From Hallella bergensis DSM 17361 (lineage in GTDB: Bacteria > Bacteroidota > Bacteroidia > Bacteroidales > Bacteroidaceae): a stretch of 49,351 nucleotides of DNA. Shown piece by piece: positions 8,280 through 16,140 of the stretch. Where the stretch lies: positions 285,331 to 334,681 of the forward strand of contig NZ_GG704782.1 of assembly GCF_000160535.1 (NCBI RefSeq). Direction: 5' to 3'. The stretch's first letter is position 1. Each line of letters starts with the position of its first letter. The position numbers and the translations under genes are program-made. The notes under the pieces are model-generated. The model made no database searches. It was given only the letters and a program-made list of their open reading frames with translations, and was not told the DNA's origin.

Positions 8280-9278
8280 CTAAAGGTTTTTCTCAATGGT
8301 GTCTTCCAAATCGGAAGTGGAAAGTCCTCGGGCTATTATCTTCCCGTTCTTGATGAGTATGTTATCAGGAATGCTTGTCATACCTAATTGCAGTAGCGTT
8401 TTGCTTTCAAACAACTTTCCGTCGCAGACATTCGGCCAGGCGATGCTGTCTCGGTCGATCACGTCCTTGCAATCCTTGCGGCTGGCATCTACCGAGATGG
8501 ACACAGCCTTGAGCCGTCCTTTCGACTTTTTCTGGATTCTTTGAATCGATCTCAACTGGCTGGTGCTCTCATAACTCCACGATGCCCAAGCACAGATAAC
8601 AGCCAGTCCGTTCGACAAATCGGATGAGGAGACAAGCCTTCCTCTGAGGTCATAGGCCGTAAAGGTGGGTAGGGGAGAGCCTACCTTAGCCTTGTTCAAG
8701 TTTTCTATCATTTGGGATTGGCGTGCCAACCGTAGGTTCCCGGGCTGTTTCTCCATGATGATTTTGGCAAGTCGACTCGCTTCCCTGAAATCCGGCTTGG
8801 CTGTATTGACAAAGTATTTCTTAAGCAGATAGGGAGCAATCGGGGATTCCGGGTGGTCTTCTATCAACTGACTTGCGTGTTTTTTGATTTCCGGGGGAGA
8901 GGCATTCGATATCTGTTGGCGAAATTCGGTCATCCGCTCGTTGGTCTTGGTGCCTTTCACGCTCAACACTTTCAGGTGTGAGGCATCACCCTTGATTGTC
9001 ACGGATTCGTGTGATTCAGCAAAAATGGGCTGTTCGGAGAAGTTGGGAAATACAAGCATCACCGTCGTAGGTCGCTCACATTCCATTTCATAGACAAATC
9101 GTCCGCCCTCAATCTTGATGGTGTCGATACCCGAAATGAAACCCTGATCGTCGTAGACATAGAACTCTCCTTGGTTCATATTGAGGATTCGCCCTTCCAT
9201 TTTGAAGTGCTTGCTGTCTACTCCGCAAGATACAAGCGACAGCATCGTGACCAGGGAGAAAAGGAGTTGCTTGTGCAT
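8280..9278 (-). CDS. DUF4369/thioredoxin-fold lipoprotein lacking the CXXC motif
   Basis: A 332-residue protein with a lipoprotein signal peptide (lipobox LVSC, Cys18), so probably tethered in the periplasm. Residues about 25-120 match the DUF4369 type common in Bacteroidetes. The C-terminal 130 residues follow the TlpA/AhpC thioredoxin-like layout: KVGSPLPTFTAYDLRGRLVS, then AVICAWASWSYES, then a cis-Pro-like SIPDN and ILIKNGKIIARG. The position where relatives have WASWCxPC reads WASWSYES, so both redox cysteines are absent. It may bind or scaffold rather than exchange thiols. It follows the TPR lipoprotein gene, with a hairpin between them. Confidence 0.82.
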   Translation of the reverse strand: MHKQLLFSLVTMLSLVSCGVDSKHFKMEGRILNMNQGEFYVYDDQGFISGIDTIKIEGGRFVYEMECERPTTVMLVFPNFSEQPIFAESHESVTIKGDASHLKVLSVKGTKTNERMTEFRQQISNASPPEIKKHASQLIEDHPESPIAPYLLKKYFVNTAKPDFREASRLAKIIMEKQPGNLRLARQSQMIENLNKAKVGSPLPTFTAYDLRGRLVSSSDLSNGLAVICAWASWSYESTSQLRSIQRIQKKSKGRLKAVSISVDASRKDCKDVIDRDSIAWPNVCDGKLFESKTLLQLGMTSIPDNILIKNGKIIARGLSTSDLEDTIEKNL

Positions 9279-9293
9279 CTGTATGATATTTGA

Positions 9294-9324
9294 AAAGCCT
9301 TTTGCCTGATTGGCAAAAGGCTTT
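9294..9324 (-). terminator. Hairpin between the two lipoprotein genes
   Basis: Perfect 13-bp arms (AAAGCCTTTTGCC at 9294-9306 and its complement at 9312-9324) around a 5-nt loop, ending in TTTTC on the minus strand. It sits 24 bp after the TPR gene and 15 bp before the DUF4369 start, so it probably terminates or attenuates read-through. Confidence 0.65.
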
Positions 9325-9348
9325 ATGATGACTCGGCAAACAGGTTGT

Positions 9349-11025
9349 TTACCTTTGGTTTGAAAATTCCAAATCTTTCGCAGCGTATGCGGCCAATCTC
9401 GGGTCTGCAGCGATTGCCTTTTGCAGATAGTCCTTGGCTGTGGCGATGTTGCCTTGGCGGTTGAGCACCACGGCCATGAGGTAGTCGGTCATTGCGTCAC
9501 CCTTCTTGATGGCCTTGAGTGTTGCCACGGCTGCAGCGTAGTCTTTGTTGAGAATCTGAGCCAGGGCAGCACTGTTGGAGTTGGAGTCACCAAAGTTTTG
9601 CACTGCGGTGGCATAATTTCCCTTGGCGATATTCAGGTTGCCCAGCACTTCTCCGAAGCCGTTGGCATCGATGGCATTGGCCAGATTCGATTCTGCTTCC
9701 TTCAGATTACCGTGCTTCAGGGCTATCAGAGCCAAGTTGGCATTGGCTTCCGGAGCCTTGGGATTCTTGCTGAAAGCCTTTTGGATATATTCTTTGGCGA
9801 GAACTTCGTTACCCTCGTTGAAGGCCAGTGTAGCCAGGTTGTTAAAGGCGCGGTAGTCCTTGTCATAGATCTCTGCTGTCTTCTTGTAGATAGCTTCCTT
9901 GTTAGCCGTTCCGGATTCCAGTGTTGCTGCATAGAGCAACTCGTCTGGGCTGAGGCGGGCGGGATCGCTGGCATACTGCTGCTTGATTTGTTCGTCAGAG
10001 CGCCCGATGGTCTCATAGTTGATAATGAGGCGGCTGCGGCGCAGTTCGGGCAGAATGCCGTCGGCCAGTTCGCGGAAGCCTGCGCTCATGTTACGAATCT
10101 GGCGTTCGCGCTCCTCCGGGTCTTTATACATTTCCAAAACGCGCAAGATCACATCCTTGTCTTGTATGTTGCTGGCCTGCACCAAGCGCTTGAAGCCGTC
10201 CCAGTCCTGTGCGGTGTAGTGGGCATCAATGTTTGCCTTGCCCAGCTTTGCAGCTTGCAGTTGTTGCTTCACATATTTCTCACTGGTGTCCTGACGCTTG
10301 CCAGCCAGTTTGTTGTTGAAGCTGTAGCCACCTTCCGGAGAAGCATAGGCGCGCACTTCAACATTTCTCAGGTTGAGCTTTTCGCGGTCGGCGTTGATGT
10401 TGCGCAACATCTGCACAAACTCCTGAACAGAGTTGTTCTTCAATTCACTTTGTCGGATGTTGGCCTGATTGACGAGGAACCTGATGTTGGCCTCTGTCAT
10501 TTGTGCCTTCACACGCTGGAAAGAGTCCGGTGCAATGCAGCCCCCTGCATTCATCAGCGTCTGCTTGTACAGTTCCGAGGTGGACAAAACGCCCGTGGCA
10601 ACTTTCACGGCGGGCACGTTCACCTTTTTCTTGCCCAACCGGGCATTAAATGTAAGGAACATCTCGCTTTGCTGCATCTCGGGTACATAGTCGAAAGAGG
10701 TCTTCATGGTGTATCGTCCACCGATTTTGTACGACACGGTCTGGTCGTTGCCCATGACGTTTTCACCCTGAAAAGTGGCGCTCTGCCCTTTGGCCACCTG
10801 CCCGTTGCCGTATCGCAATTCCGGGGTAATGGTTACCACGGCCTTGGTCTTCATGTATTTGGCAGGGAATATTCCGTTGATGGTTGCAGGCACCTGCCCA
10901 CCCTGTGTTTCGAGGGGGTTGGGGGTGACGGTAAAGTTGTCGGCCGACAACGGTCCCATTTTTGAGCAAGAAGCGAGTGATAAAATTGATAAAATAGAAA
11001 GAGAATAGATGAGATGTTTACGCAT
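9349..11025 (-). CDS. TPR lipoprotein with an OmpA-like segment
   Basis: A 558-residue lipoprotein (lipobox SLASC, Cys20), expected at the outer membrane facing the periplasm. The N-terminal part (about 25-170) is beta-rich and unassigned. A segment near 215-260 (VRAYASPEGGYSFNNKLAGKR) resembles the OmpA C-terminal peptidoglycan-binding motif. From about 360 to the end lie helical TPR-type repeats (AFNNLATLAFNEGN, AKEYIQKAFSKNPKAPEANANLALIALKHGN, AKDYLQKAIAADP). It starts only 19 bp after the 3' end of tRNA-Leu on the same strand and has no promoter of its own that I can see, so it may share the tRNA transcript. The function is unknown; related proteins are common in Bacteroidales. Confidence 0.83.
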   Translation of the reverse strand: MRKHLIYSLSILSILSLASCSKMGPLSADNFTVTPNPLETQGGQVPATINGIFPAKYMKTKAVVTITPELRYGNGQVAKGQSATFQGENVMGNDQTVSYKIGGRYTMKTSFDYVPEMQQSEMFLTFNARLGKKKVNVPAVKVATGVLSTSELYKQTLMNAGGCIAPDSFQRVKAQMTEANIRFLVNQANIRQSELKNNSVQEFVQMLRNINADREKLNLRNVEVRAYASPEGGYSFNNKLAGKRQDTSEKYVKQQLQAAKLGKANIDAHYTAQDWDGFKRLVQASNIQDKDVILRVLEMYKDPEERERQIRNMSAGFRELADGILPELRRSRLIINYETIGRSDEQIKQQYASDPARLSPDELLYAATLESGTANKEAIYKKTAEIYDKDYRAFNNLATLAFNEGNEVLAKEYIQKAFSKNPKAPEANANLALIALKHGNLKEAESNLANAIDANGFGEVLGNLNIAKGNYATAVQNFGDSNSNSAALAQILNKDYAAAVATLKAIKKGDAMTDYLMAVVLNRQGNIATAKDYLQKAIAADPRLAAYAAKDLEFSNQR

Positions 11026-11044
11026 GTTGTAAGCTTTTAGAAAG

Positions 11045-11130
11045 TGCCGCGAACGGGACTCGAACCCGTACAGCCATTACTGGCCAAGGGATTTTAAGTC
11101 CCTCGTGTCTACCAATTCCACCATTGCGGC
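11045..11130 (-). tRNA. tRNA-Leu (anticodon UAA)
   Basis: On the minus strand the gene begins GCCGCAATGGTGG and carries an anticodon stem around CTTAAAA, giving anticodon UAA. It has a long class II variable arm (TGGCCAGTAATGGC) and a T-arm ACGGG-TTCGAGT-CCCGT. The acceptor stem GCCGCAA pairs with TCGCGGC, with one A-C mismatch at the sixth pair. The discriminator is A, and CCA is not encoded. Confidence 0.95.
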
Positions 11131-11150
11131 GCGGTTAATTCTGTAAGAAG

Positions 11151-11223
<73 letters not shown>

Positions 11224-11234
11224 ATTATGCGTTG

Positions 11235-11266
11235 CAAAGTTATCGTTAAATCCTTAGAAAGCCAAA
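11235..11266 (-). promoter_or_regulatory. Promoter of the tRNA-Gly/tRNA-Leu unit
   Basis: On the minus strand: TTTG (11263-11266), 20 bp, TAACTTTG (11235-11242), a full consensus match. The start would fall just before the tRNA-Gly 5' end at 11223. Confidence 0.75.
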
Positions 11267-11339
11267 AGATTTACACTATTTAATAATTGTAGAGCCGATG
11301 GTTCCTGTTTCATGAGGGCAGATAATCGCCTTTACCTTA

Positions 11340-11885
11340 TTAAATAGACAGTCTTCCGTAGGCACCGCTCGTCGTGGCATAATAGCGTGTGAGCTTCTTG
11401 CCGGCATCGCCTTTGCTCACTATGCCACCATTGTTCATGTTGTACTGGCGGTGGCAATGGGCACAAGTTGCTGTTCCAAACTCATCGACCGACAGTTTGT
11501 AACTGCGCATGGGCAGGGCATTCACATCGAAGCAGTTGGGGCATTCGCGGTCGTAGGCCAAGAAGGTGGGAGGCACAGATGTGCCATAGCCTACGATGAT
11601 GCCGTTGTTTATGCCCAGCACATAGCCTATTCGTTCACCCTTGGCGGTCATGTTGGCTTTGCTTTCCAACCCCTGGTTGCTTGTAAACACAAACTGTTTG
11701 CCCGAGGCCGTGATGGTGACAAAGGCTCCCGAGTTGGGTGTCATGGCCGTGGCTAAGGTGGGGTCGTTGTGGATGGAATTGTCGAAAAAGAAACGACAGA
11801 AGTGTCTGCTGTATAGTTCCTCGGTGTCTCCACAACCGGAAAACAAGGTGATGATACCCATCAGCGTGATGAAGAGTCTTTTCAT
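11340..11885 (-). CDS. Small lipoprotein with two CXXC pairs
   Basis: A 181-residue protein with a lipobox (FSGC, Cys18). The mature part is beta-rich, with two cysteine pairs, CPNC at 115-118 and CAHC at 141-144, followed by HRQYNMNNGG and KGDAGKKLTRY. The pattern looks like a small metal site (zinc ribbon, or a Rieske-related layout without the usual CXH motifs). I do not recognise a named family, and the metal is unknown. The start codon overlaps the argH stop by 4 bp (ATGA), so it is probably translated from the pyrE-SRPBCC-argH transcript, although a role in arginine metabolism is unlikely given its export. Confidence 0.8.
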   Translation of the reverse strand: MKRLFITLMGIITLFSGCGDTEELYSRHFCRFFFDNSIHNDPTLATAMTPNSGAFVTITASGKQFVFTSNQGLESKANMTAKGERIGYVLGINNGIIVGYGTSVPPTFLAYDRECPNCFDVNALPMRSYKLSVDEFGTATCAHCHRQYNMNNGGIVSKGDAGKKLTRYYATTSGAYGRLSI

Positions 11886-13252
11886 AATGAAGCTTTTGGG
11901 GTGTCAGGAATCGCCTGTTTGAGCAGAGACTTCTCGGCACGGCGCACTTTTTCGAAGTTGAACTCCCCAAGTGTCCTCTTCATCAAGGCTCGAATCTGAT
12001 CGTTGCAGAGATTGCCCAAGGAGCCTTCGTGGGTATGATGGATGTCCTTGTTGGCCTTGAAAGTACCTGCCTCGATCTCCAGTCCCACGCGTTTGTAAGC
12101 GTCGCGGAAGGGCATGCCGGCTACAGCGAGGTTGTTTACCTCCTCTACGGAGAAAATCGGGTCGTAGATCGGGTTGTCTAAAATGTGCTCGTCCACTTCC
12201 ATTCTGTTGATGATATAAGCGCACATCTGCAGGCAGTCCTTCAGCTCGTCAAATGCAGGGAGAAAAATTTCCTTAATGATTTGCAGGTCGCGGAAATAGC
12301 CCGAGGGCAGGTTGTTCATGATGAGCATCACCTGTTGGGGCAGCGCCTGCAACTTGTTGCTTTTTGCTCGAATCAGTTCGAACACGTCGGGATTCTTCTT
12401 GTGGGGCATGATGCTCGAGCCGGTGGTGCACTCCTTGGGAAGCTTGACGAAGCCAAAGTTCTGGCAGTTGAACAGACAGGCATCGAAGGCCAACTTGGCC
12501 AGGGTTCCGGCCACTGTGGCCATGGCGAAGGCTACATTGCGTTCGGTTTTGCCACGCCCCATCTGTGCATAGACCACATTATAGTCCATCGAGTCGAAGC
12601 CCAGCAACTCGGTGGTCAGGGATCTGTTCAGCGGAAACGACGAACCGTAGCCGGCAGCCGAGCCCAAGGGGTTTCGGTTGGTCATGCGATATGCGGCTTG
12701 AAGAAAAAGCATATCGTCGACGAGACTCTCCGCGTAAGCACCAAACCACAAGCCGAAGCTCGACGGCATGGCGATTTGCAGATGGGTGTAGCCCGGTATC
12801 ATCACATCCTTGTAGTGGTTGCTTTTCCGAATCAGTTCGTCAAAGAGAGTGTTCACATCCTCAACCACTTCCATGAGCTGCTGTCGGATGAAGAGTCTTA
12901 GGTCCACGAGAACCTGGTCGTTGCGCGAGCGTCCCGAATGGATTTTCTTGCCCATGTCGCCGAGTTTGCGAGTGAGCATCAGCTCCACCTGCGAATGCAC
13001 GTCCTCGACACCCTCTTCGATCACAAACTGTCCCTCCTCGCATGTCTTGTAGATGTTCCCCAACGCTGCAAGGAGTTGCGTGAGCTCGTCTTTCTCAAGT
13101 AGTCCGATGCTCTGGAGCATGGTGATGTGTGCCATGGAGCCGAGCACATCGTACTTGGCGAGATAGCGGTCCATCTCCCGGTCGCGGCCAACAGTGAAGC
13201 GTTCGATTTCCGCGTTGACTTCAAAGTTTTTTTCCCAAAGTTTGTTTGACAT
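11882..13252 (-). CDS. argH: Argininosuccinate lyase
   Basis: A 456-residue cytosolic enzyme that splits argininosuccinate into arginine and fumarate, the last step of arginine synthesis. The fumarase/ASL signature GSSIMPHKKNP lies around residues 277-287, and HSGRSRNDQV and YTHLQIAMP are the expected substrate-binding blocks. The ATG at 13252 (MSNKLWEK) is preferred; a TTG two codons upstream is a poorer start. It lies 34 bp after the SRPBCC gene and overlaps the following lipoprotein gene by 4 bp. Other arginine genes are not in the window. Confidence 0.96.
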   Translation of the reverse strand: MSNKLWEKNFEVNAEIERFTVGRDREMDRYLAKYDVLGSMAHITMLQSIGLLEKDELTQLLAALGNIYKTCEEGQFVIEEGVEDVHSQVELMLTRKLGDMGKKIHSGRSRNDQVLVDLRLFIRQQLMEVVEDVNTLFDELIRKSNHYKDVMIPGYTHLQIAMPSSFGLWFGAYAESLVDDMLFLQAAYRMTNRNPLGSAAGYGSSFPLNRSLTTELLGFDSMDYNVVYAQMGRGKTERNVAFAMATVAGTLAKLAFDACLFNCQNFGFVKLPKECTTGSSIMPHKKNPDVFELIRAKSNKLQALPQQVMLIMNNLPSGYFRDLQIIKEIFLPAFDELKDCLQMCAYIINRMEVDEHILDNPIYDPIFSVEEVNNLAVAGMPFRDAYKRVGLEIEAGTFKANKDIHHTHEGSLGNLCNDQIRALMKRTLGEFNFEKVRRAEKSLLKQAIPDTPKASL

Positions 13253-13286
13253 AAGCAATGATCGTGAGTATGGAGGTGCTTAGAGA

Positions 13287-13697
13287 CTATTCGTAACGAA
13301 TCATCTGCAGGGCATCTGCAATCTTCTCTATGCCTTCCTGCAACGGTTTCTTCACCATGCCGGCAATAAAGGAATTGAGTTCGGCCTTGATGGTGAGCTT
13401 CATCTTGCTCGTGGCCTCGGTCACGGGCATGATCTGAACCCAGAAACTGAAGGGCACAGGACTTTCCTGCGTACCAAACTTAATCATTTTGGGTTCCTCG
13501 CGGTCGACGATACCCAGTTTCACTGCACCCATCGGGGTGGAAATCGAGATGCTGTCGGTGTCGAAAACAAGATTTTCCACCTTGCCCTCGGGTATCATGT
13601 TCTTCACCTTTTCTATATTGCTGAGGTCGCTCAGCATGTCATACACAGACTGCTGTGGGTAGTCAATCTGGCGAATAGTGCTTTCTATTGTTGTCAT
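13287..13697 (-). CDS. SRPBCC (START/polyketide-cyclase-like) protein
   Basis: A 136-residue protein from the ATG at 13697 (MTTIESTIRQIDYPQQSVYD). Longer readings to 13760 would run through the hairpin at 13725-13750 and have no conserved look. The protein has the small helix-grip layout of SRPBCC ligand-binding domains: an N-terminal strand ending in the DLSNIEKVKNMIP helix, alternating strands, and a long C-terminal helix (IAGMVKKPLQEGIEKIADALQ). Such proteins bind hydrophobic ligands, and the ligand is unknown. It lies between pyrE and argH on one strand. The hairpin upstream may adjust expression relative to pyrE. Confidence 0.82.
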   Translation of the reverse strand: MTTIESTIRQIDYPQQSVYDMLSDLSNIEKVKNMIPEGKVENLVFDTDSISISTPMGAVKLGIVDREEPKMIKFGTQESPVPFSFWVQIMPVTEATSKMKLTIKAELNSFIAGMVKKPLQEGIEKIADALQMIRYE

Positions 13698-13724
13698 ATT
13701 CTTGTGTTTTACCTTTTCGTGACA

Positions 13725-13750
13725 CCGAAATACCTGCGACGGTATTTCGG
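13725..13750 (-). repeat. Hairpin between pyrE and the SRPBCC gene
   Basis: Perfect 10-bp arms, CCGAAATACC at 13725-13734 and GGTATTTCGG at 13741-13750, around a 6-nt loop. There is no T-run behind it on the minus strand, so it looks more like an intercistronic processing or stability element than a strong terminator. Confidence 0.5.
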
Positions 13751-13785
13751 ATGTCCCCACTCCTTGTCGGAGCTAGGAGCGGCCG

Positions 13786-14418
13786 TTATTTTTTCCAGTC
13801 TGCCGGGTTCTTGCGCCATACGTGCAGAGCCTCGATGTCGCTGTCCTTGACATAGCCAATTTCCTGTGCCACCTCCACGAGTTGCTCATAGTCTGACAGG
13901 GTCACTAATTTCACGCCGGCATCCTCAAAGGCTTGGGCCGCCACGGGGAAACCGTAGGTGAAGCTGGCCACCATGCCCACCACCTCGAAGCCGGCTTGGC
14001 GCAGGGCTTCGACAGCTTTCAGGGAGCTGCCGCCCGTGGAAATCAGATCCTCCACAACCACAACCTTCGACCCTTCGGGCAGGGTGCCCTCAATGAGATT
14101 GCCCATGCCGTGATCCTTGGGTTTCGAGCGAACGTAGCAGAAGGGCAGAGCCAACTGGTCGGCCACTAATGCGCCTTGGGCAATGGCTCCTGTTGCCACT
14201 CCGGCAACAGCTGTTGCCTCGGGAAAATGGTCGAGTATGGCATGGGTAAGTCCCTGCTTGACAAAGTTGCGCAGGTCGGGATACGACAGTGCCTTGCGGT
14301 TGTCACAATAGATGGGGGAGTGCCAGCCCGATGCCCATGTAAAGGGGTTGTCGGGTTGCAGCTTAATGGCCTTGATGTCGAGCATCCGTTTGGCAAAAGC
14401 CTTTTTGAAGTTGTCCAT
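13786..14418 (-). CDS. pyrE: Orotate phosphoribosyltransferase
   Basis: A 210-residue enzyme that joins orotate to PRPP to form orotidine 5'-phosphate in de novo pyrimidine synthesis. The PRPP-binding motif VVVVEDLISTGGSS lies at 119-132. An upstream YCDNRKALSYPDLR block and VAGVATGAIAQGA are typical of PyrE. The length matches the bacterial family. It heads the run pyrE, SRPBCC, argH, Cys-rich lipoprotein, behind a full-consensus promoter about 130 bp upstream. Confidence 0.95.
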   Translation of the reverse strand: MDNFKKAFAKRMLDIKAIKLQPDNPFTWASGWHSPIYCDNRKALSYPDLRNFVKQGLTHAILDHFPEATAVAGVATGAIAQGALVADQLALPFCYVRSKPKDHGMGNLIEGTLPEGSKVVVVEDLISTGGSSLKAVEALRQAGFEVVGMVASFTYGFPVAAQAFEDAGVKLVTLSDYEQLVEVAQEIGYVKDSDIEALHVWRKNPADWKK

Positions 14419-14548
14419 GATGTTTTGGGATTATTTTACGGGAATTATATTAAAAACAGTTGGAAGATAAAGAGGCAGTTGCCAATGCCGTACTGTTTGT
14501 CCTGGCGTGACTTACCCCGGCTATCTCCTCGATTGATTTATGATTTTA

Positions 14549-14579
14549 CAAAGTTAAGGTAAAATAGTGAAAACGCAAA
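14549..14579 (-). promoter_or_regulatory. Promoter of the pyrE-argH transcript
   Basis: On the minus strand: TTTG (14576-14579), 19 bp, TAACTTTG (14549-14556). The predicted leader to the pyrE ATG is about 125 nt. I see no attenuator-type hairpin with a T-run in it. Confidence 0.75.
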
Positions 14580-15050
14580 GAAATCAGCAGGTTTATGTTT
14601 TGAATCGATGTCGACTGTTCTGTTTCTTGCCAAGGATGCAACGTCGGGAATGATATGTCCCAACGCCGGCAGTTCCCTGCTGTATCCTTGCCCTGTTTCA
14701 CACGCCTTCTGCAGACGGTAGGGCGACGTCCGCCATCGCTTTATGAGAGCGTCTTTCGACCGCAATGCACGTGGATGACGACCGCGAGACACGTGTACTT
14801 CGTCCGCGATACGCGTGTATTACGGTCGCCAAACGATGAGAAAGAAGCCGAATCGGGTTTACACCCGAACAGACCGCATGCGCTGCAGCATATCAGTGCG
14901 TGTGTCATACGGGAACACGCTCTTACCCAATGGGTTTGAAGATACGCCGAGGCATCGTTGTCCATGTTGGGATTAGAGCTGGAGGAAACTGTAATAACGT
15001 ATCTCTAAAAAATAAAAAAAGCATTAAAAAACTTTTATATTAGGTTTGGT
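14580..15050. other. Gene-free stretch holding the second 22-bp array
   Basis: No supported gene. Short open frames on both strands are interrupted and resemble nothing known. It contains the 22-bp units at 14727-14844, and just after them a small perfect hairpin TCGGGT-TTAC-ACCCGA near 14855-14870. An A-rich tract follows from 15006 before the PCMD gene promoter. Confidence 0.6.
14727..14844. repeat. Degenerate 22-bp tandem array, copy 2
   Basis: Units start at 14757, 14779, 14801 and 14823, with a displaced related unit at 14727. The first three read CGACCGCAAT-GCACGTGGATGA, CGACCGCGAG-ACACGTGTACTT and CGTCCGCGAT-ACGCGTGTATTA. The fourth begins CGGTCGCCAAACG, matching the last unit at 41150 (CGGCCGCCAAACG). 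The core is a palindrome close to ATACACGTGTAT. Units are contiguous, without spacers. Confidence 0.7.
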
Positions 15051-15098
15051 TTTTATATCTTTGTTATCATTAAGTTTTATATATTTGTTATCATTATG
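15051..15098 (+). promoter_or_regulatory. Duplicated 24-bp promoter unit reaching into the PCMD gene start
   Basis: Two adjacent 24-bp copies (15051-15074 and 15075-15098) differ at only two positions. Each holds a -7-like box (TATCTTTG at 15057-15064, TATATTTG at 15079-15086) followed by TTATCATTA. The second copy ends in the ATG of the PCMD gene, where the first copy has AAG. No good -33 element at 19-21 bp is visible for either box. Confidence 0.6.
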
Positions 15099-16055
15099 AG
15101 GTATATTTTCAATTCTATAGTAGCAATAATCGCATGTATGGCAGCTGTCAGCGCCAATGTTGCAGGGAAGGTAGTCCCCATTCGTTATGGAGACATGAAC
15201 CGCTGGACCATACGCAAAGTAAGTGAGTCGGGCGTTATCGGTGGAGATTCCAAAACCCTCTACGAGATAGGACCCAACCGAACGATAAGTGGAAACAAAC
15301 CCTATGTGAACGGAGGGGGATCGCCCTGGGCGACATCGAACGTGATGGCCAAAGTGATGGGTGTGGTGAAGGCCAGCAACTCTGTCTATCGGGACCGACG
15401 GGGCAAGGGATGGTGTGCCAAACTAACGACGCACGTTGAGAGCGTGAATATGATGGGACTGAAGAAGGTCGATGTGCTGGCTGCCGGCTCAATGTTCCTC
15501 GGTGACATGAAGGAGCCGATCGGCGACATGAAGGATGCTCCGAAGGCCATCAACAATGGCATACGCTTCACCGGTAGGCCGAAAGCCCTGAGGTATGACT
15601 ACCGCATGCAGGCAGCTGGCAAGGCGAACAGAATCAAATTGACGGGATTCAGCGACAAACAGATTGTACGTGGACGAGACTATGCCACCGCTGTGCTTTA
15701 TTTGCAAAAGCGCACTGAGGACAAGAATGGTAATATCACTGCGAAACGTGTGGGTACCATGGTCGTGAAATACGGCAAGAGCACCGGTGGATGGGTGAAC
15801 AATGCGACGTATGAGATTATGTATGGCGATATACGTAAAAACCCCCACTATGATGCCAAAACGATGGGACTTCGCCACGCTGACTACGCACGCAACAGCA
15901 AAGGCAAGAGTGTGCTGATCAGGGAGACCGGATGGGCCGGGGCAAACGAGAAGCCAACGCATCTCATGTTGCAGTTTGCATCGAGCCATGGTGGTGCGTA
16001 TGTCGGTTCGGTGGGCAACACATTATGGGTAGATAACGTGCGGCTGGTCTACTAA
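15096..16055 (+). CDS. Exported PCMD-domain (putative carbohydrate metabolism) protein
   Basis: A 319-residue protein with a signal peptide (MRYIFNSIVAIIACMAAVSA). The rest matches the layout of the Bacteroidetes PCMD domain: AAGSMFLGDM, a GIRFTGRPKALRYDYRM strand block with alternating small and aromatic residues, RDYATAVLYL, and the ending LQFASSHGGAYVGSVGNTLWVDNVRLVY. PCMD domains are jelly-roll-like and often attached to glycan-binding or glycan-degrading proteins. Here the domain stands almost alone, so a carbohydrate-binding role is inferred, not shown. It is a single gene with a duplicated promoter unit directly before it. Confidence 0.83.
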   Translation: MRYIFNSIVAIIACMAAVSANVAGKVVPIRYGDMNRWTIRKVSESGVIGGDSKTLYEIGPNRTISGNKPYVNGGGSPWATSNVMAKVMGVVKASNSVYRDRRGKGWCAKLTTHVESVNMMGLKKVDVLAAGSMFLGDMKEPIGDMKDAPKAINNGIRFTGRPKALRYDYRMQAAGKANRIKLTGFSDKQIVRGRDYATAVLYLQKRTEDKNGNITAKRVGTMVVKYGKSTGGWVNNATYEIMYGDIRKNPHYDAKTMGLRHADYARNSKGKSVLIRETGWAGANEKPTHLMLQFASSHGGAYVGSVGNTLWVDNVRLVY

Positions 16056-16140
16056 CCACGAAATCGTATTCAATAGTGCGACAATTCAGGAGAATTTTTT
16101 GAGAAAAAGGTGTCGGAGCAGAATTAAAAAGGGCTGGTAA

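Noticed and set aside
9421..10965. 514-codon plus-strand frame opposite the TPR lipoprotein gene
   Set aside because: It lies entirely antisense to a well-supported gene with signal peptide and repeats, and its translation shows no family features.
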